Below, in pieces: positions 7,878 to 17,384 of a stretch of 42,771 nt of DNA (position 1 is the stretch's first letter; every line of letters starts with the position of its first letter). Below the pieces are notes generated by a model, which saw only the letters and a program-made list of their open reading frames with translations, ran no database searches and was not told the origin of the DNA. The stretch comes from an uncultured Prevotellaceae bacterium. Lineage in GTDB: Bacteria > Bacteroidota > Bacteroidia > Bacteroidales > Bacteroidaceae. The stretch covers positions 1-42,771 of the forward strand of contig CADAOD010000019.1 in assembly GCA_902789415.1 (NCBI GenBank), read 5' to 3'. Position numbers and translations under genes: made by a program.

Positions 7878-9317
7878 ATGAAACCACTAAACAAACAGTT
7901 CGCTCCTAAGAGCGTTATGCCTGAAAAGGTTATTCAGTTTGGCGAAGGAAACTTCCTCCGTGCATTTGTTGATTGGATTATCTGGAACATGGACCAGAAG
8001 ACTGACTTCAACGGTTCGGTTGTTGTTGTTCAGCCTATCGAGAAAGGTATGGTTGACTGGCTTAATGCTCAGGACTGCCTGTACCATGTAAACCTTCAGG
8101 GACGCGAGAACGGCAAGCCCGTTAACACACTGGAGCGCATTGATGTAATTAGTCGTGCATTGAACCCATATACACAGAACGCAGCCTTCATGGCACTGGC
8201 CGATCAGCCAGAGATTCGTTTCGTTATCTCTAACACTACTGAGGCTGGTATCGCTTTCGATCCTTCTTGTAAGCTCGAGGATGCTCCTGCAAGCAGCTAT
8301 CCTGGTAAGCTGGTTCAGCTGTTGTATCGTCGTTATCAGACCTTCAACGGCGACAAGACAAAGGGTTTGATTATCTTCCCATGCGAGCTGATCTTCCTGA
8401 ATGGTCACGTTCTTAAGGATTGCATCTATAAGTACATCGAGCTGTGGAACCTTGGCGATGACTTCAAGAAGTGGTTCGAGGAGGCTTGTGGCGTATACGC
8501 TACCCTCGTTGACCGTATCGTACCAGGATTCCCACGCAAGGAGATTGCTGAGATTCAGGAGAAGATTTCGTATCGCGACAACCTGGTAGTACAGGCCGAG
8601 AACTTCCACCTGTGGGTAATCGAGGCACCAAAAGAGGTGGCTGCCGAGTTCCCCGCTGACAAGGCAGGCTTGCACGTCCTCTTTGTACCATCAGAGGAGC
8701 CATACCACAAGCGTAAGGTAACCCTGCTGAATGGTCCTCACACCGTATTGAGCCCAGTAGCATTCCTGAGTGGTGTAAACATCGTTCGCGATGCCTGCAA
8801 CCACGAGGTAATCGGTAAATATATCCACAAAGTTCAGTTTGATGAGCTGATGCAGACACTCGACCTGCCAATGGACGAGCTCGAGAAGTTTGCTGGCGAC
8901 GTATTGGAACGTTTCGACAACCCATACGTTGACCACCAGGTAACCAGCATCATGCTGAACTCATTCCCCAAGTTCCAGGCTCGCGACCTTCCTGGCGTAA
9001 AGACATTCCTGGAGCGCAAGGGCGAGCTGCCTAAGGGATTGGTATTCGGTCTGGCTGCTATCATCACCTACTATAAGGGTGGTAAGCGCGAGGATGGCGT
9101 TGAGATTGTACCAAACGACGACCAGAAGATTATGGACCTGCTGAAGGAGCTCTGGGCAACAGGCGACACACAGAAGGTTACCGATGGTGTGCTGGGCGCC
9201 GAGTTCATCTGGCAGGAGGATCTGAATAAGATTCCTGGTCTGAACGCTATGGTGAAGCAGGATCTCGACCTCATTAAGAGCGTAGGCATGCTCGAGGCCG
9301 TTAAGAGTATTCTTTAA
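7878..9317 (+). CDS. uxaB: Tagaturonate reductase (altronate oxidoreductase), mannitol dehydrogenase family
   Basis: This enzyme reduces D-tagaturonate to D-altronate with NADH in galacturonate catabolism. It has 479 residues, the normal length of the family. The N-terminal Rossmann part starts [19 protein letters not shown], a typical long-chain mannitol dehydrogenase nucleotide-binding segment. [19 protein letters not shown] and the catalytic-region [19 protein letters not shown] follow. Fructuronate reductase (uxuB) is a close relative; the sequence resembles Bacteroidetes tagaturonate reductases more. No other galacturonate gene (uxaA, uxaC, kdg genes) is nearby. The next gene starts six bases after its stop. 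Confidence 0.85.
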   Translation: MKPLNKQFAPKSVMPEKVIQFGEGNFLRAFVDWIIWNMDQKTDFNGSVVVVQPIEKGMVDWLNAQDCLYHVNLQGRENGKPVNTLERIDVISRALNPYTQNAAFMALADQPEIRFVISNTTEAGIAFDPSCKLEDAPASSYPGKLVQLLYRRYQTFNGDKTKGLIIFPCELIFLNGHVLKDCIYKYIELWNLGDDFKKWFEEACGVYATLVDRIVPGFPRKEIAEIQEKISYRDNLVVQAENFHLWVIEAPKEVAAEFPADKAGLHVLFVPSEEPYHKRKVTLLNGPHTVLSPVAFLSGVNIVRDACNHEVIGKYIHKVQFDELMQTLDLPMDELEKFAGDVLERFDNPYVDHQVTSIMLNSFPKFQARDLPGVKTFLERKGELPKGLVFGLAAIITYYKGGKREDGVEIVPNDDQKIMDLLKELWATGDTQKVTDGVLGAEFIWQEDLNKIPGLNAMVKQDLDLIKSVGMLEAVKSIL

Positions 9318-9323
9318 TAATGA

Positions 9324-12119
9324 ATGAGTGATTCAATAGAGATAAAAGGGGCACGCGTCAATAACCTCAAGAATATTGATGTAAAAATACCCCGAAACCA
9401 ATTCGTAGTGATTGCCGGAGTCAGTGGCTCCGGCAAATCATCTTTGGCCTTCGACACTTTGTATGCCGAAGGCCAACGCCGTTATGTAGAGAGTTTGTCG
9501 AGCTATGCCCGACAGTTCCTTGGTAGGATGAACAAACCTGAGTGTGATTTCATTCGCGGCATACCGCCTGCTATCGCTATCGAGCAGAAGGTAATATCAA
9601 GGAACCCACGAAGCACTGTAGGCACCAGCACCGAGATTTACGAGTATCTACGACTGCTGTTTGCCCGCATAGGTCATACCTATTCGCCCATCAGTGGTTG
9701 CGAGGTGAAGAAACACTCTACGGAGGATGTGGTACAGAAGATGCTGGAGTTCTCGAAAGGCACCCGATTCGTGGTGATGGCACCCATCCATCTGCGCGAG
9801 GGGCGCTCTATGGAGCAACAGCTCAAGACCTACCAGTTGGAAGGTTATGCCCGCATCTATGTAAACAATGATTTCCAACGAATAGACGATTATCTGGCAA
9901 CAGGAAAGTTCGACGACGAGAATATCTACCTGGTTATCGACCGCATGAGCGTGGACGATACCAAGGATGTGATTGCACGCTTGGTAGATTCTGCCGAAAC
10001 AGCTTTCTACGAAGGACATGGTGAGTTGCGCTTGCTGTTCCCACCCACCATCTTCTACGATTTCTCGATGAAGTTCGAGGCTGATGGCATGACCTTTGAA
10101 GAGCCTACCGACCAGATGTTCTCGTTCAATTCGCCAGCAGGAGCCTGCCCCGAATGCCAAGGCTTTGGACGAATTGTTGGTATCGACGAGAAATTAGTCA
10201 TCCCCAACACCACCCTGTCTGTTTACGATGGTTGTGTGGTTTGTTGGCATGGCGAGAAGATGAAAGAGTGGCTCGACTGGTTCTGTCGCCACGCAGCCAA
10301 GGATGATTTCCCCATCTTTGAGCCTTACATGAACCTGAGTCAGAAGCATAAGGACTGGCTGTGGCACGGACTGCCTTCAGACAAGGGGATGAAGGAACGT
10401 CCATGTATCGATGCTTTCTTCGAGATGATTCAGGAGAATCAGTACAAGATACAATACCGTGTGATGCTGGCACGCTACCGTGGCAAGACCACTTGTCCAA
10501 AGTGTCATGGCACACGCTTAAAGCCCGAAGCTGATTACGTAAAGATTGGCGGACGCAGCATTACCGACCTGGTACAAATGCCAGTTATAAAGGTAAAGGA
10601 GTGGTTTGAGCACTTGGAGTTGGACGAGCACGATGCAGAAATTGGAAAGCGATTGCTGACAGAAATCAAGAATCGCCTGCAGTTCCTGCTCGATGTAGGT
10701 TTGGGTTATCTTACGCTCAACCGTTTGTCGAATTCGCTCTCAGGTGGTGAGAGTCAGCGTATCAACCTGTGCACATCGCTTGGTAGTTCGCTGGTAGGTT
10801 CTTTGTATATTCTGGACGAGCCAAGTATTGGCTTGCATTCGAGAGATACCGACCGCTTGATTCATGTGCTGAAAGAGCTTCAATCGTTAGGTAATACGGT
10901 GGTAGTAGTTGAGCACGACGAAGATATCATGCGCGCTGCCGACCATCTGATAGATATTGGTCCTGATGCTGGACGCCTGGGTGGCGAGGTTGTGTTTGAT
11001 GGCGATGCTAAGGAAGTAAACAAAACCTCGCTCACAAAGTGGCCCAAGAGCTACACGGTAAAATACCTACTGCATCAGGAAGAGATTCCTGTGCCCCCAT
11101 CGCGTCGCCCTTGGAACAGGTTCATTACCATCAAAGGTGCCCGTATGAACAACCTGAAAGGTATCGATGTTAAGATACCACTTAACGTAATGACGGTGGT
11201 AACAGGTGTATCAGGCTCTGGAAAATCGAGCCTCATCAAAGGCATTCTGTATCCAGCTTTGCGACGCCGACTTGGCGAAGCCTGTGATGCACCAGGCGAA
11301 TACCTGGGACTGGATGGGGATATCGAGGCTATCAAGCATATCGAGTTTGTAGATCAGAACCCTATAGGTAAGAGCACCCGCTCTAACCCAGCCACATATG
11401 TGAAGGCTTACGATGCCATTCGCGATTTGTATGCCCAGCAACCACTGGCCAAGCAAATGGGCTTTACGCCACAATACTTCTCGTTTAACACGGATGGTGG
11501 ACGATGCGAGGAGTGCAAGGGTGCAGGTACCATTACTGTAGAGATGCAGTTTATGGCCGACTTGGTGCTGGAGTGCGAAGCCTGTCATGGTCACCGCTTT
11601 AAAAAGGAAATCCTGGATGTAAACTATCATGGCAAGAATGTGGACGACGTGCTGAATATGACCATATCTGAGGCCATTGCCTTTTTCAAAGAGAATGGCG
11701 AGAACGTCATCGTGAAACGTTTGAAGACTCTCGAGGATGTTGGCTTGGGCTACATTAAACTGGGCCAGAACTCATCGTCACTCTCTGGTGGTGAGAACCA
11801 GCGTGTAAAGTTGGCCTACTTTATCGGACAGGAAAAACAGGAGCCTACGCTCTTTATCTTCGACGAGCCAACTACTGGTCTGCACTTCCACGATATACAG
11901 CGCCTGCTGAAAGCCTTCGATGCGCTGATAGCCCGTGGGCACACCATCCTGATTATCGAGCACAACATGGAGGTTATCAAATGTGCCGACCATGTGATTG
12001 ACTTAGGACCAGATGGTGGTGACAAGGGTGGTAACTTAGTGATAGCTGGAACGCCCGAAGAAGTAGTGGCATGCAAAGAGAGTCTGACAGGTAAATACTT
12101 GAAAGAGAAACTGGAATAA
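9324..12119 (+). CDS. uvrA: UvrA-family excinuclease ABC subunit (variant first zinc module)
   Basis: This is the damage-recognition ATPase of nucleotide excision repair, 931 residues long. It has two ABC modules: Walker [10 protein letters not shown] at 32-40 with signature LSGGESQR near 473, and Walker [10 protein letters not shown] near 628 with signature LSGGENQR near 820. A UvrB-binding-like region is retained at ~120-250. Zinc-type Cys pairs are CPKC near 390 and CEEC/CEAC near 727-753. Unlike canonical UvrA, the first zinc module lacks its leading CxxC: only CPEC near 274 remains, after [17 protein letters not shown]. Bacteroidetes often carry more than one UvrA paralogue, and this may be the second one. 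It is 6 bases from uxaB and 16 bases from the DUF5686 gene. Confidence 0.9.
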   Translation: MSDSIEIKGARVNNLKNIDVKIPRNQFVVIAGVSGSGKSSLAFDTLYAEGQRRYVESLSSYARQFLGRMNKPECDFIRGIPPAIAIEQKVISRNPRSTVGTSTEIYEYLRLLFARIGHTYSPISGCEVKKHSTEDVVQKMLEFSKGTRFVVMAPIHLREGRSMEQQLKTYQLEGYARIYVNNDFQRIDDYLATGKFDDENIYLVIDRMSVDDTKDVIARLVDSAETAFYEGHGELRLLFPPTIFYDFSMKFEADGMTFEEPTDQMFSFNSPAGACPECQGFGRIVGIDEKLVIPNTTLSVYDGCVVCWHGEKMKEWLDWFCRHAAKDDFPIFEPYMNLSQKHKDWLWHGLPSDKGMKERPCIDAFFEMIQENQYKIQYRVMLARYRGKTTCPKCHGTRLKPEADYVKIGGRSITDLVQMPVIKVKEWFEHLELDEHDAEIGKRLLTEIKNRLQFLLDVGLGYLTLNRLSNSLSGGESQRINLCTSLGSSLVGSLYILDEPSIGLHSRDTDRLIHVLKELQSLGNTVVVVEHDEDIMRAADHLIDIGPDAGRLGGEVVFDGDAKEVNKTSLTKWPKSYTVKYLLHQEEIPVPPSRRPWNRFITIKGARMNNLKGIDVKIPLNVMTVVTGVSGSGKSSLIKGILYPALRRRLGEACDAPGEYLGLDGDIEAIKHIEFVDQNPIGKSTRSNPATYVKAYDAIRDLYAQQPLAKQMGFTPQYFSFNTDGGRCEECKGAGTITVEMQFMADLVLECEACHGHRFKKEILDVNYHGKNVDDVLNMTISEAIAFFKENGENVIVKRLKTLEDVGLGYIKLGQNSSSLSGGENQRVKLAYFIGQEKQEPTLFIFDEPTTGLHFHDIQRLLKAFDALIARGHTILIIEHNMEVIKCADHVIDLGPDGGDKGGNLVIAGTPEEVVACKESLTGKYLKEKLE

Positions 12120-12135
12120 TAAAATAACAACAACA

Positions 12136-14169
12136 TTGAAATACAATCAACTATTCACCAAGACACTATTGACCTCCATACTGATAAGTATGGTCATAAG
12201 TGTTTCAGCGAACAACAAGCTTGATTCGTTGAACATCTTGAGTCGTATCTACAGATACCAGCAAGTCAACAAGGCAGCCATTGATAGCCTTGAGGATCGG
12301 GTGTACGCCAAGTTCCGATATAATGTGGACAAACGTAATGTAGTGTTATGGCTCATCCCATCGATGTATGTAGTAGCCAAGGGCGAAAGAGACTATATCC
12401 GCGAGTCGTACAGCAAGGTGCTCTTTAAGAATGCGCACGATTACGACATCAACAACCAATTGCTGTCAGGCACCATTCGCCGAAATCGCAAGGCACTCCC
12501 CACCCTGCTCGACTACATGACGCCCAACATCTACGATATTGCTTTGTACGATGGGCATATGTTGTCGCCTTTCAACAAATGGAACCGCATATACTATCGC
12601 TACACCCAAAAGCTTCAGCATGATGGTACCACTCGTCTTGAGTTCCGTCCAAAGAACTACAACACGCAGTTACTGAATGGCTATGCCATTGTTGAAACAA
12701 AGACAGGAAGAATTATACGTACACTGCTGAATGGTGAGTTTGATATGATTACCTTCCGCACAGAGATAACTCAAGGCGAAGAAGGCGGGCGATCGATTAT
12801 GCCCACCAAATGCACTACTGCAGCTACCTTCAGATTCATGGGCAACCGAATTTCGGCACTCTTCGATGCAAAGTACGATTGCGCCAAGACACTACCCGAC
12901 TCCATCGAAAGGATGGATAACAGGGCTTTGATGGACGAGGTGCGCCCCACACCTCTTTCCGAAACAGACAAACTGATATACCAGGCTTACGACGATAAGA
13001 ACCGTCAAGACTCGATAGCACAAGACACCATGCCTAAGAAACAGCGACTTTGGAAGAAGATTTTCTGGGATACCATTGGCGAGAACCTGGTTACACCTAT
13101 CAAAGCAGAATCGGAGGATGTCAACTTCAGGATGTCGCCTATCATCAATCCGCTGTATCTGAGTTACAGTCATGCTCGTGGTGTACGTTATAAAATGCGT
13201 TTCCGTTCGCAATACAACTTCTCGGCCCACCGTTATCTATCACTCAATCCCACGTTTGGTTACACCTTCAAGCACCATCAGTTCTACTTTACGGCACCAC
13301 TCCGAATGACGTATAACCCTAAACGTAACGGATATGCCGAGGTAGTGTTTGGTAATGATAATCGCATCAGTAACTCGAGCGTGATGGATGTGATTAACGC
13401 TGCCCATCAGGACACCATCAACTTCGACAATACGGATATGGACAAGTTCAAGGACCAGCATCTCAGTGTCATCAACAACATAATGTTGTTCGACTGGCTG
13501 GATATCGAAACAGGTTTCATATACCATCATCGTACGGCAGTAAATAAGGAGTTGATGAAGAGTTACGACATGCCTACCGAGTATCGTAGTTTTGCGCCAA
13601 GCATTGGTTTAAAGTTCTCGCCTTGGCTGAATCGTGGCCCTGTACTATCAGTAGATTACGAACGAGCCATAAAAGGCGTTAACAAGTCGGATTTGGAATA
13701 CGAACGTTGGGAGTTTGATGCCCAGTGGAAGAAGAAGATTCCTGGTTTGCGCTTGCTAAACATGCGTGCTGGTGCAGGTTTCTATACCAACAAGAAGGAC
13801 AACCTGTTTGTTGACTTCGCCAACTTCCGCGACGAAAACCTACCCGAGGGTTGGGACGATGACTGGAGTGGCGACTTCCAACTGCTACGCAGTCGTGTAT
13901 ACAACCAGTCAGATTATTATCTGCGTGGTAACATCTCGTACGAGTCGCCTATGCTGGTGGCCACATGGATTCCCTATCTGGGAAAATATATTGAGAAAGA
14001 GCGCTTTTACCTGAGTGGCGTATTGCTGCAGGACTCGCGCCCCTATTACGAGTTAGGCTATGGCTTTACTAACAGATATATCTCTGTTGGTGCCTTTGCC
14101 AGTTTCCGTAACACCCACTTCGACCGTGTTGGCGTTGAAGTAGAATTTGAACTATTCAGAAGATGGTAA
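12136..14169 (+). CDS. DUF5686-like outer-membrane beta-barrel protein
   Basis: This 677-residue protein has a signal peptide (KTLLTSILISMVISVSA). A mixed domain to ~300 contains FRPKNYNTQLLNGYAIVETK, TGRIIRTLLNGEFDMITF. The C-terminal ~350 residues alternate aromatic and polar residues, as in a barrel, and end GVEVEFELFRRW. This resembles the Bacteroidetes DUF5686 family, whose function is unknown. No ATG gives an intact signal peptide, so I start at TTG 12136; the next in-frame ATG would cut into the hydrophobic core. Its last codons overlap the ATG of the AddA-like gene by seven bases, so the two are translationally coupled even though one is envelope and the other DNA repair. Confidence 0.7.
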   Translation: MKYNQLFTKTLLTSILISMVISVSANNKLDSLNILSRIYRYQQVNKAAIDSLEDRVYAKFRYNVDKRNVVLWLIPSMYVVAKGERDYIRESYSKVLFKNAHDYDINNQLLSGTIRRNRKALPTLLDYMTPNIYDIALYDGHMLSPFNKWNRIYYRYTQKLQHDGTTRLEFRPKNYNTQLLNGYAIVETKTGRIIRTLLNGEFDMITFRTEITQGEEGGRSIMPTKCTTAATFRFMGNRISALFDAKYDCAKTLPDSIERMDNRALMDEVRPTPLSETDKLIYQAYDDKNRQDSIAQDTMPKKQRLWKKIFWDTIGENLVTPIKAESEDVNFRMSPIINPLYLSYSHARGVRYKMRFRSQYNFSAHRYLSLNPTFGYTFKHHQFYFTAPLRMTYNPKRNGYAEVVFGNDNRISNSSVMDVINAAHQDTINFDNTDMDKFKDQHLSVINNIMLFDWLDIETGFIYHHRTAVNKELMKSYDMPTEYRSFAPSIGLKFSPWLNRGPVLSVDYERAIKGVNKSDLEYERWEFDAQWKKKIPGLRLLNMRAGAGFYTNKKDNLFVDFANFRDENLPEGWDDDWSGDFQLLRSRVYNQSDYYLRGNISYESPMLVATWIPYLGKYIEKERFYLSGVLLQDSRPYYELGYGFTNRYISVGAFASFRNTHFDRVGVEVEFELFRRW

Positions 14170-17100
14170 ACGAATCACAAAAATCACTCACCGTATATAA
14201 GGCCAGCGCTGGAAGTGGAAAGACTTTCACCCTAGCCACAGAGTATATCCGTTTGTTGGTAGAGAATCCACAGAGCTATCGCAACATCTTAGCTGTAACC
14301 TTTACCAACAAGGCTACCGAGGAGATGAAGATGCGTATCCTCAGTCAGCTGTATGGTATCTGGAAACAATTGCCCGAATCGAACAACTACTTGCAGAACA
14401 TCCAAGTAAAAACAAGTCTTAAGCCTGAGGTTATCAGCGAACGAGCCGGTATAGCCCTCAACAACCTCACCCACAACTACAACTATTTCCGTGTAGAGAC
14501 TATCGATACGTTCTTTCAGAGTGTACTGCGTAACATGGCACGCGAACTCGACCTGACCACCAACCTGCGCATTGGGTTGAACGATTACCAGGTGGAAGAG
14601 TTGGCTGTAGATCAGTTGATTGAGGATCTGACCACAACAGATGTGATGCTGCAATGGATTCTGAAGTATATCATGGAGAATATCTCGGATGATAAATCGT
14701 GGAATGTCATTGCACAGATTAAGAAGTTTGGTCAGAATATCTTTAAGGACTATTATAAAGAGGTAAGCACCACGCTCGAAAAGAAAATGGGCGAGGAAGG
14801 TTTCTTTGAGAATTATACCACTACCCTACGCGAGCTGAAGAAGGCTGCCGAGGGCTATATGAAAGAGATCGGCGAATCGTTCTTCGACACACTCGAAGGC
14901 GAAGGCTTAAGCGTAGATGATTTGTCGAGTAAACAGCGAGGTATCGCCAGTTTCTTTAACAAGCTTCGCAAAGGCACTTTCGATCCAAGCATCATTACTG
15001 CAACAGTTAATAACCATTTGGAGAACATCGAGAAGTGGTGCCCCAAGACTCACCCACAGCGCGATTTTGTGTTACAAGTGGTTGAAGGGTCGCTGCTACA
15101 GATACTTAGATGCGCTGTTGAGGCCCAGGAAAAACAATGGAAGATATTCCAATCATCTAACCTCACCCTGCGTCATCTTAACCAGCTACGTCTGTTAAGC
15201 AGTATTGAAAGGAAGGTACGCGATATTAACGAGACAGATAACCGCTTTTTGCTGAGCGACACCCAGCAACTGCTCCACTCGCTGATTGATGGTAGCGACT
15301 CACCTTTCATCTTCGAGAAGATAGGTACCCAGCTCAAGCACGTGATGATTGATGAGTTTCAGGACACCTCTACCATACAGTGGCAGAACTTTAAGGTGCT
15401 ACTGTCAGAGACCATGAGTCATGAAGATGGCAGTAACCTGATTGTGGGCGATGTAAAGCAGAGTATCTATCGTTGGCGCTCAGGCGACTGGCGCTTGCTG
15501 AATGGCATTGAACAGCAGTTTAATGCCATGCTGATGGAAATCAAATCGCTCTCAACCAACTACCGTTCTACACGTAACGTCATCGATTTCAATAACCACT
15601 TCTTTACCCATGCTGCCAACTTAGAGTATGCAGCACTCGAGGAGTTGAACTGCGACGAGCGCGACCAGCTAAAGAAAGCTTATGCCGATGTAACCCAGCA
15701 AGTACCAGATGGCAAGTCACAGGAAGGTAAGATTACCATCGAACTGCTACCAGGCGAAGAGTATCAGGAAGAGGTTCTGGCCCACATGACAGAAAACGTG
15801 GCTGAACTCATCAGTCAAGGTGTTAGTCAGAAGGACATTGCCATCCTGGTGCGCTATAACTTCCACATCCCCATTATTGCCCAGTATTTCCTGGAGCATC
15901 TGCCCTCAGTAAGCATTGTGAGCGACGAGGCGTTCCGCTTAGATGCGTCGAGTGCGGTATGTCTGATGATTCAGGCCTTACAGCTATTGCTGACACCTGA
16001 CGACCAACTTACCAAGGCAGCCATCGTTAAAACCTGGCTATGCACCGTTCAGGGCAAGGAGCTGAGCGATAACGAGTTTATGATAGCAGGTGCCAACCTC
16101 GATGCCTACCTGCCCGAGGCTTATATAGCCCACTTCGACGAGCTGATAACTTTACCACTCTACGAGTTGGCCGAGAAGATTTACGCCATCTTCGAGTTGC
16201 ACCGTTTGGAGGGACAGGGTGCCTACCTGTGTGCCTTCTACGACCAGTTGTCCAACTACGTTAACGAGAACACCACTGATATACAGGCTTTCCTTACAGA
16301 GTGGGAAGAGTCGCTTTGCAAGAAGACCATCCAAAGCGATGAAACCAACGGTATCCGTCTCATCTCCATCCATAAATCAAAAGGTTTGGAGTTCGATCAT
16401 GTAATTATCCCATTCTGCGATTGGCCCTTGGAGAAGACAACAGACAACATCATCTGGTGCCAGCCTAACGAGGCACCTTTCAACGATCTGCCCATTGTGC
16501 CTATCGACTATAGTCAGAAGGCAATGATTGGCACCATTTACGAGGGCGATTATCTGCACGAGCACCTGCAGAATATGGTGGATAACCTGAACCTGCTGTA
16601 CGTAGCCTTTACACGTGCTGCCAAGAGCTTGTTTGTGATTGGTAAACGAGGCGTAAAAAACTCGCGTTCGGCCTTGATAGAGCTATGCCTGCCTTTGGTG
16701 GCTAACGATATGCAAGATGCTCAGCTAGAAGGTATGGAGAACGATGATGCTGCGATTGTGTTCTCGATGGGATCGTTCACTGTTGGCGAGGCTAAGCAGA
16801 AAGAAAAAGAACCCAGCAAGAACCCATTCTTGCAGAAGTCGGAGGCTGTACATGTGGCCATCCGCAACTTTGAGAGTAAGGTAAACTTCCGTCAGAGTAA
16901 TCGTAGTCGCGACTTTATTCAGGGCGACGACATTGATCAGCAGCACCGCTATATCCAGGCAGGTAGTGTGTTACACGAAATCTTCTCAACCATCCAAACA
17001 GAGAAGGATATCCCTGAAGCCCTGCAGCGTTTGCAGTTCGAGGGTATTCTGTACGACGAGGAGATGACTGCCGAAAAGATTACCAACATGCTGCGTAAAC

Positions 17101-17384
17101 GTCTGGCCGACCCACGAGTAGCCTCGTGGTTCTCGCCCCGTTGGACGCTCTTTAACGAGTGCACCATCCTTTCTGTTGTAGATGGCGAGGTGAAGGAGCA
17201 TCGCCCTGACCGTGTAATGACAGATGGCAACGAGTGGATTGTGGTAGATTTTAAATTTGGTCATCCCAACCCTGATTACCATGACCAGGTGCGCCGCTAT
17301 ATGCACCTCTTGCAGTCGATGGGTCACCAAAACATCAAAGGCTACCTGTGGTACGTATATAGTAATAAGATTGAAGAAGTATGA
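14163..17384 (+). CDS. addA: AddA-like UvrD/Rep helicase with C-terminal PD-(D/E)XK nuclease
   Basis: This 1073-residue protein is the helicase-nuclease subunit of an AddAB/RecBCD-type end-resection enzyme. Motifs in order: Walker A KASAGSGKTFT (13-23); motif Ia AVTFTNKATEEMK; Walker B HVMIDEFQDTSTIQW near 392; VGDVKQSIYRWRSGDWRLL; STNYRSTRNV; motif V ISIHKSKGLEFDHVIIPFCD; motif VI LYVAFTRAAKSLFV. The C-terminal nuclease shows RPDRVMTDGNEWIVVDFKFG near 1018-1037, the DxK of the exonuclease site. The 3' end overlaps addB by four bases (ATGA). It is usually annotated as a UvrD-helicase domain-containing protein in Bacteroidetes; the pairing with the next gene supports the AddA assignment. Confidence 0.88.
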   Translation: MVNESQKSLTVYKASAGSGKTFTLATEYIRLLVENPQSYRNILAVTFTNKATEEMKMRILSQLYGIWKQLPESNNYLQNIQVKTSLKPEVISERAGIALNNLTHNYNYFRVETIDTFFQSVLRNMARELDLTTNLRIGLNDYQVEELAVDQLIEDLTTTDVMLQWILKYIMENISDDKSWNVIAQIKKFGQNIFKDYYKEVSTTLEKKMGEEGFFENYTTTLRELKKAAEGYMKEIGESFFDTLEGEGLSVDDLSSKQRGIASFFNKLRKGTFDPSIITATVNNHLENIEKWCPKTHPQRDFVLQVVEGSLLQILRCAVEAQEKQWKIFQSSNLTLRHLNQLRLLSSIERKVRDINETDNRFLLSDTQQLLHSLIDGSDSPFIFEKIGTQLKHVMIDEFQDTSTIQWQNFKVLLSETMSHEDGSNLIVGDVKQSIYRWRSGDWRLLNGIEQQFNAMLMEIKSLSTNYRSTRNVIDFNNHFFTHAANLEYAALEELNCDERDQLKKAYADVTQQVPDGKSQEGKITIELLPGEEYQEEVLAHMTENVAELISQGVSQKDIAILVRYNFHIPIIAQYFLEHLPSVSIVSDEAFRLDASSAVCLMIQALQLLLTPDDQLTKAAIVKTWLCTVQGKELSDNEFMIAGANLDAYLPEAYIAHFDELITLPLYELAEKIYAIFELHRLEGQGAYLCAFYDQLSNYVNENTTDIQAFLTEWEESLCKKTIQSDETNGIRLISIHKSKGLEFDHVIIPFCDWPLEKTTDNIIWCQPNEAPFNDLPIVPIDYSQKAMIGTIYEGDYLHEHLQNMVDNLNLLYVAFTRAAKSLFVIGKRGVKNSRSALIELCLPLVANDMQDAQLEGMENDDAAIVFSMGSFTVGEAKQKEKEPSKNPFLQKSEAVHVAIRNFESKVNFRQSNRSRDFIQGDDIDQQHRYIQAGSVLHEIFSTIQTEKDIPEALQRLQFEGILYDEEMTAEKITNMLRKRLADPRVASWFSPRWTLFNECTILSVVDGEVKEHRPDRVMTDGNEWIVVDFKFGHPNPDYHDQVRRYMHLLQSMGHQNIKGYLWYVYSNKIEEV

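Noticed and set aside
7887-8675. Long minus-strand open frame opposite tagaturonate reductase
   Set aside because: Antisense shadow of a conserved enzyme; no family-like motif and no promoter element for it.
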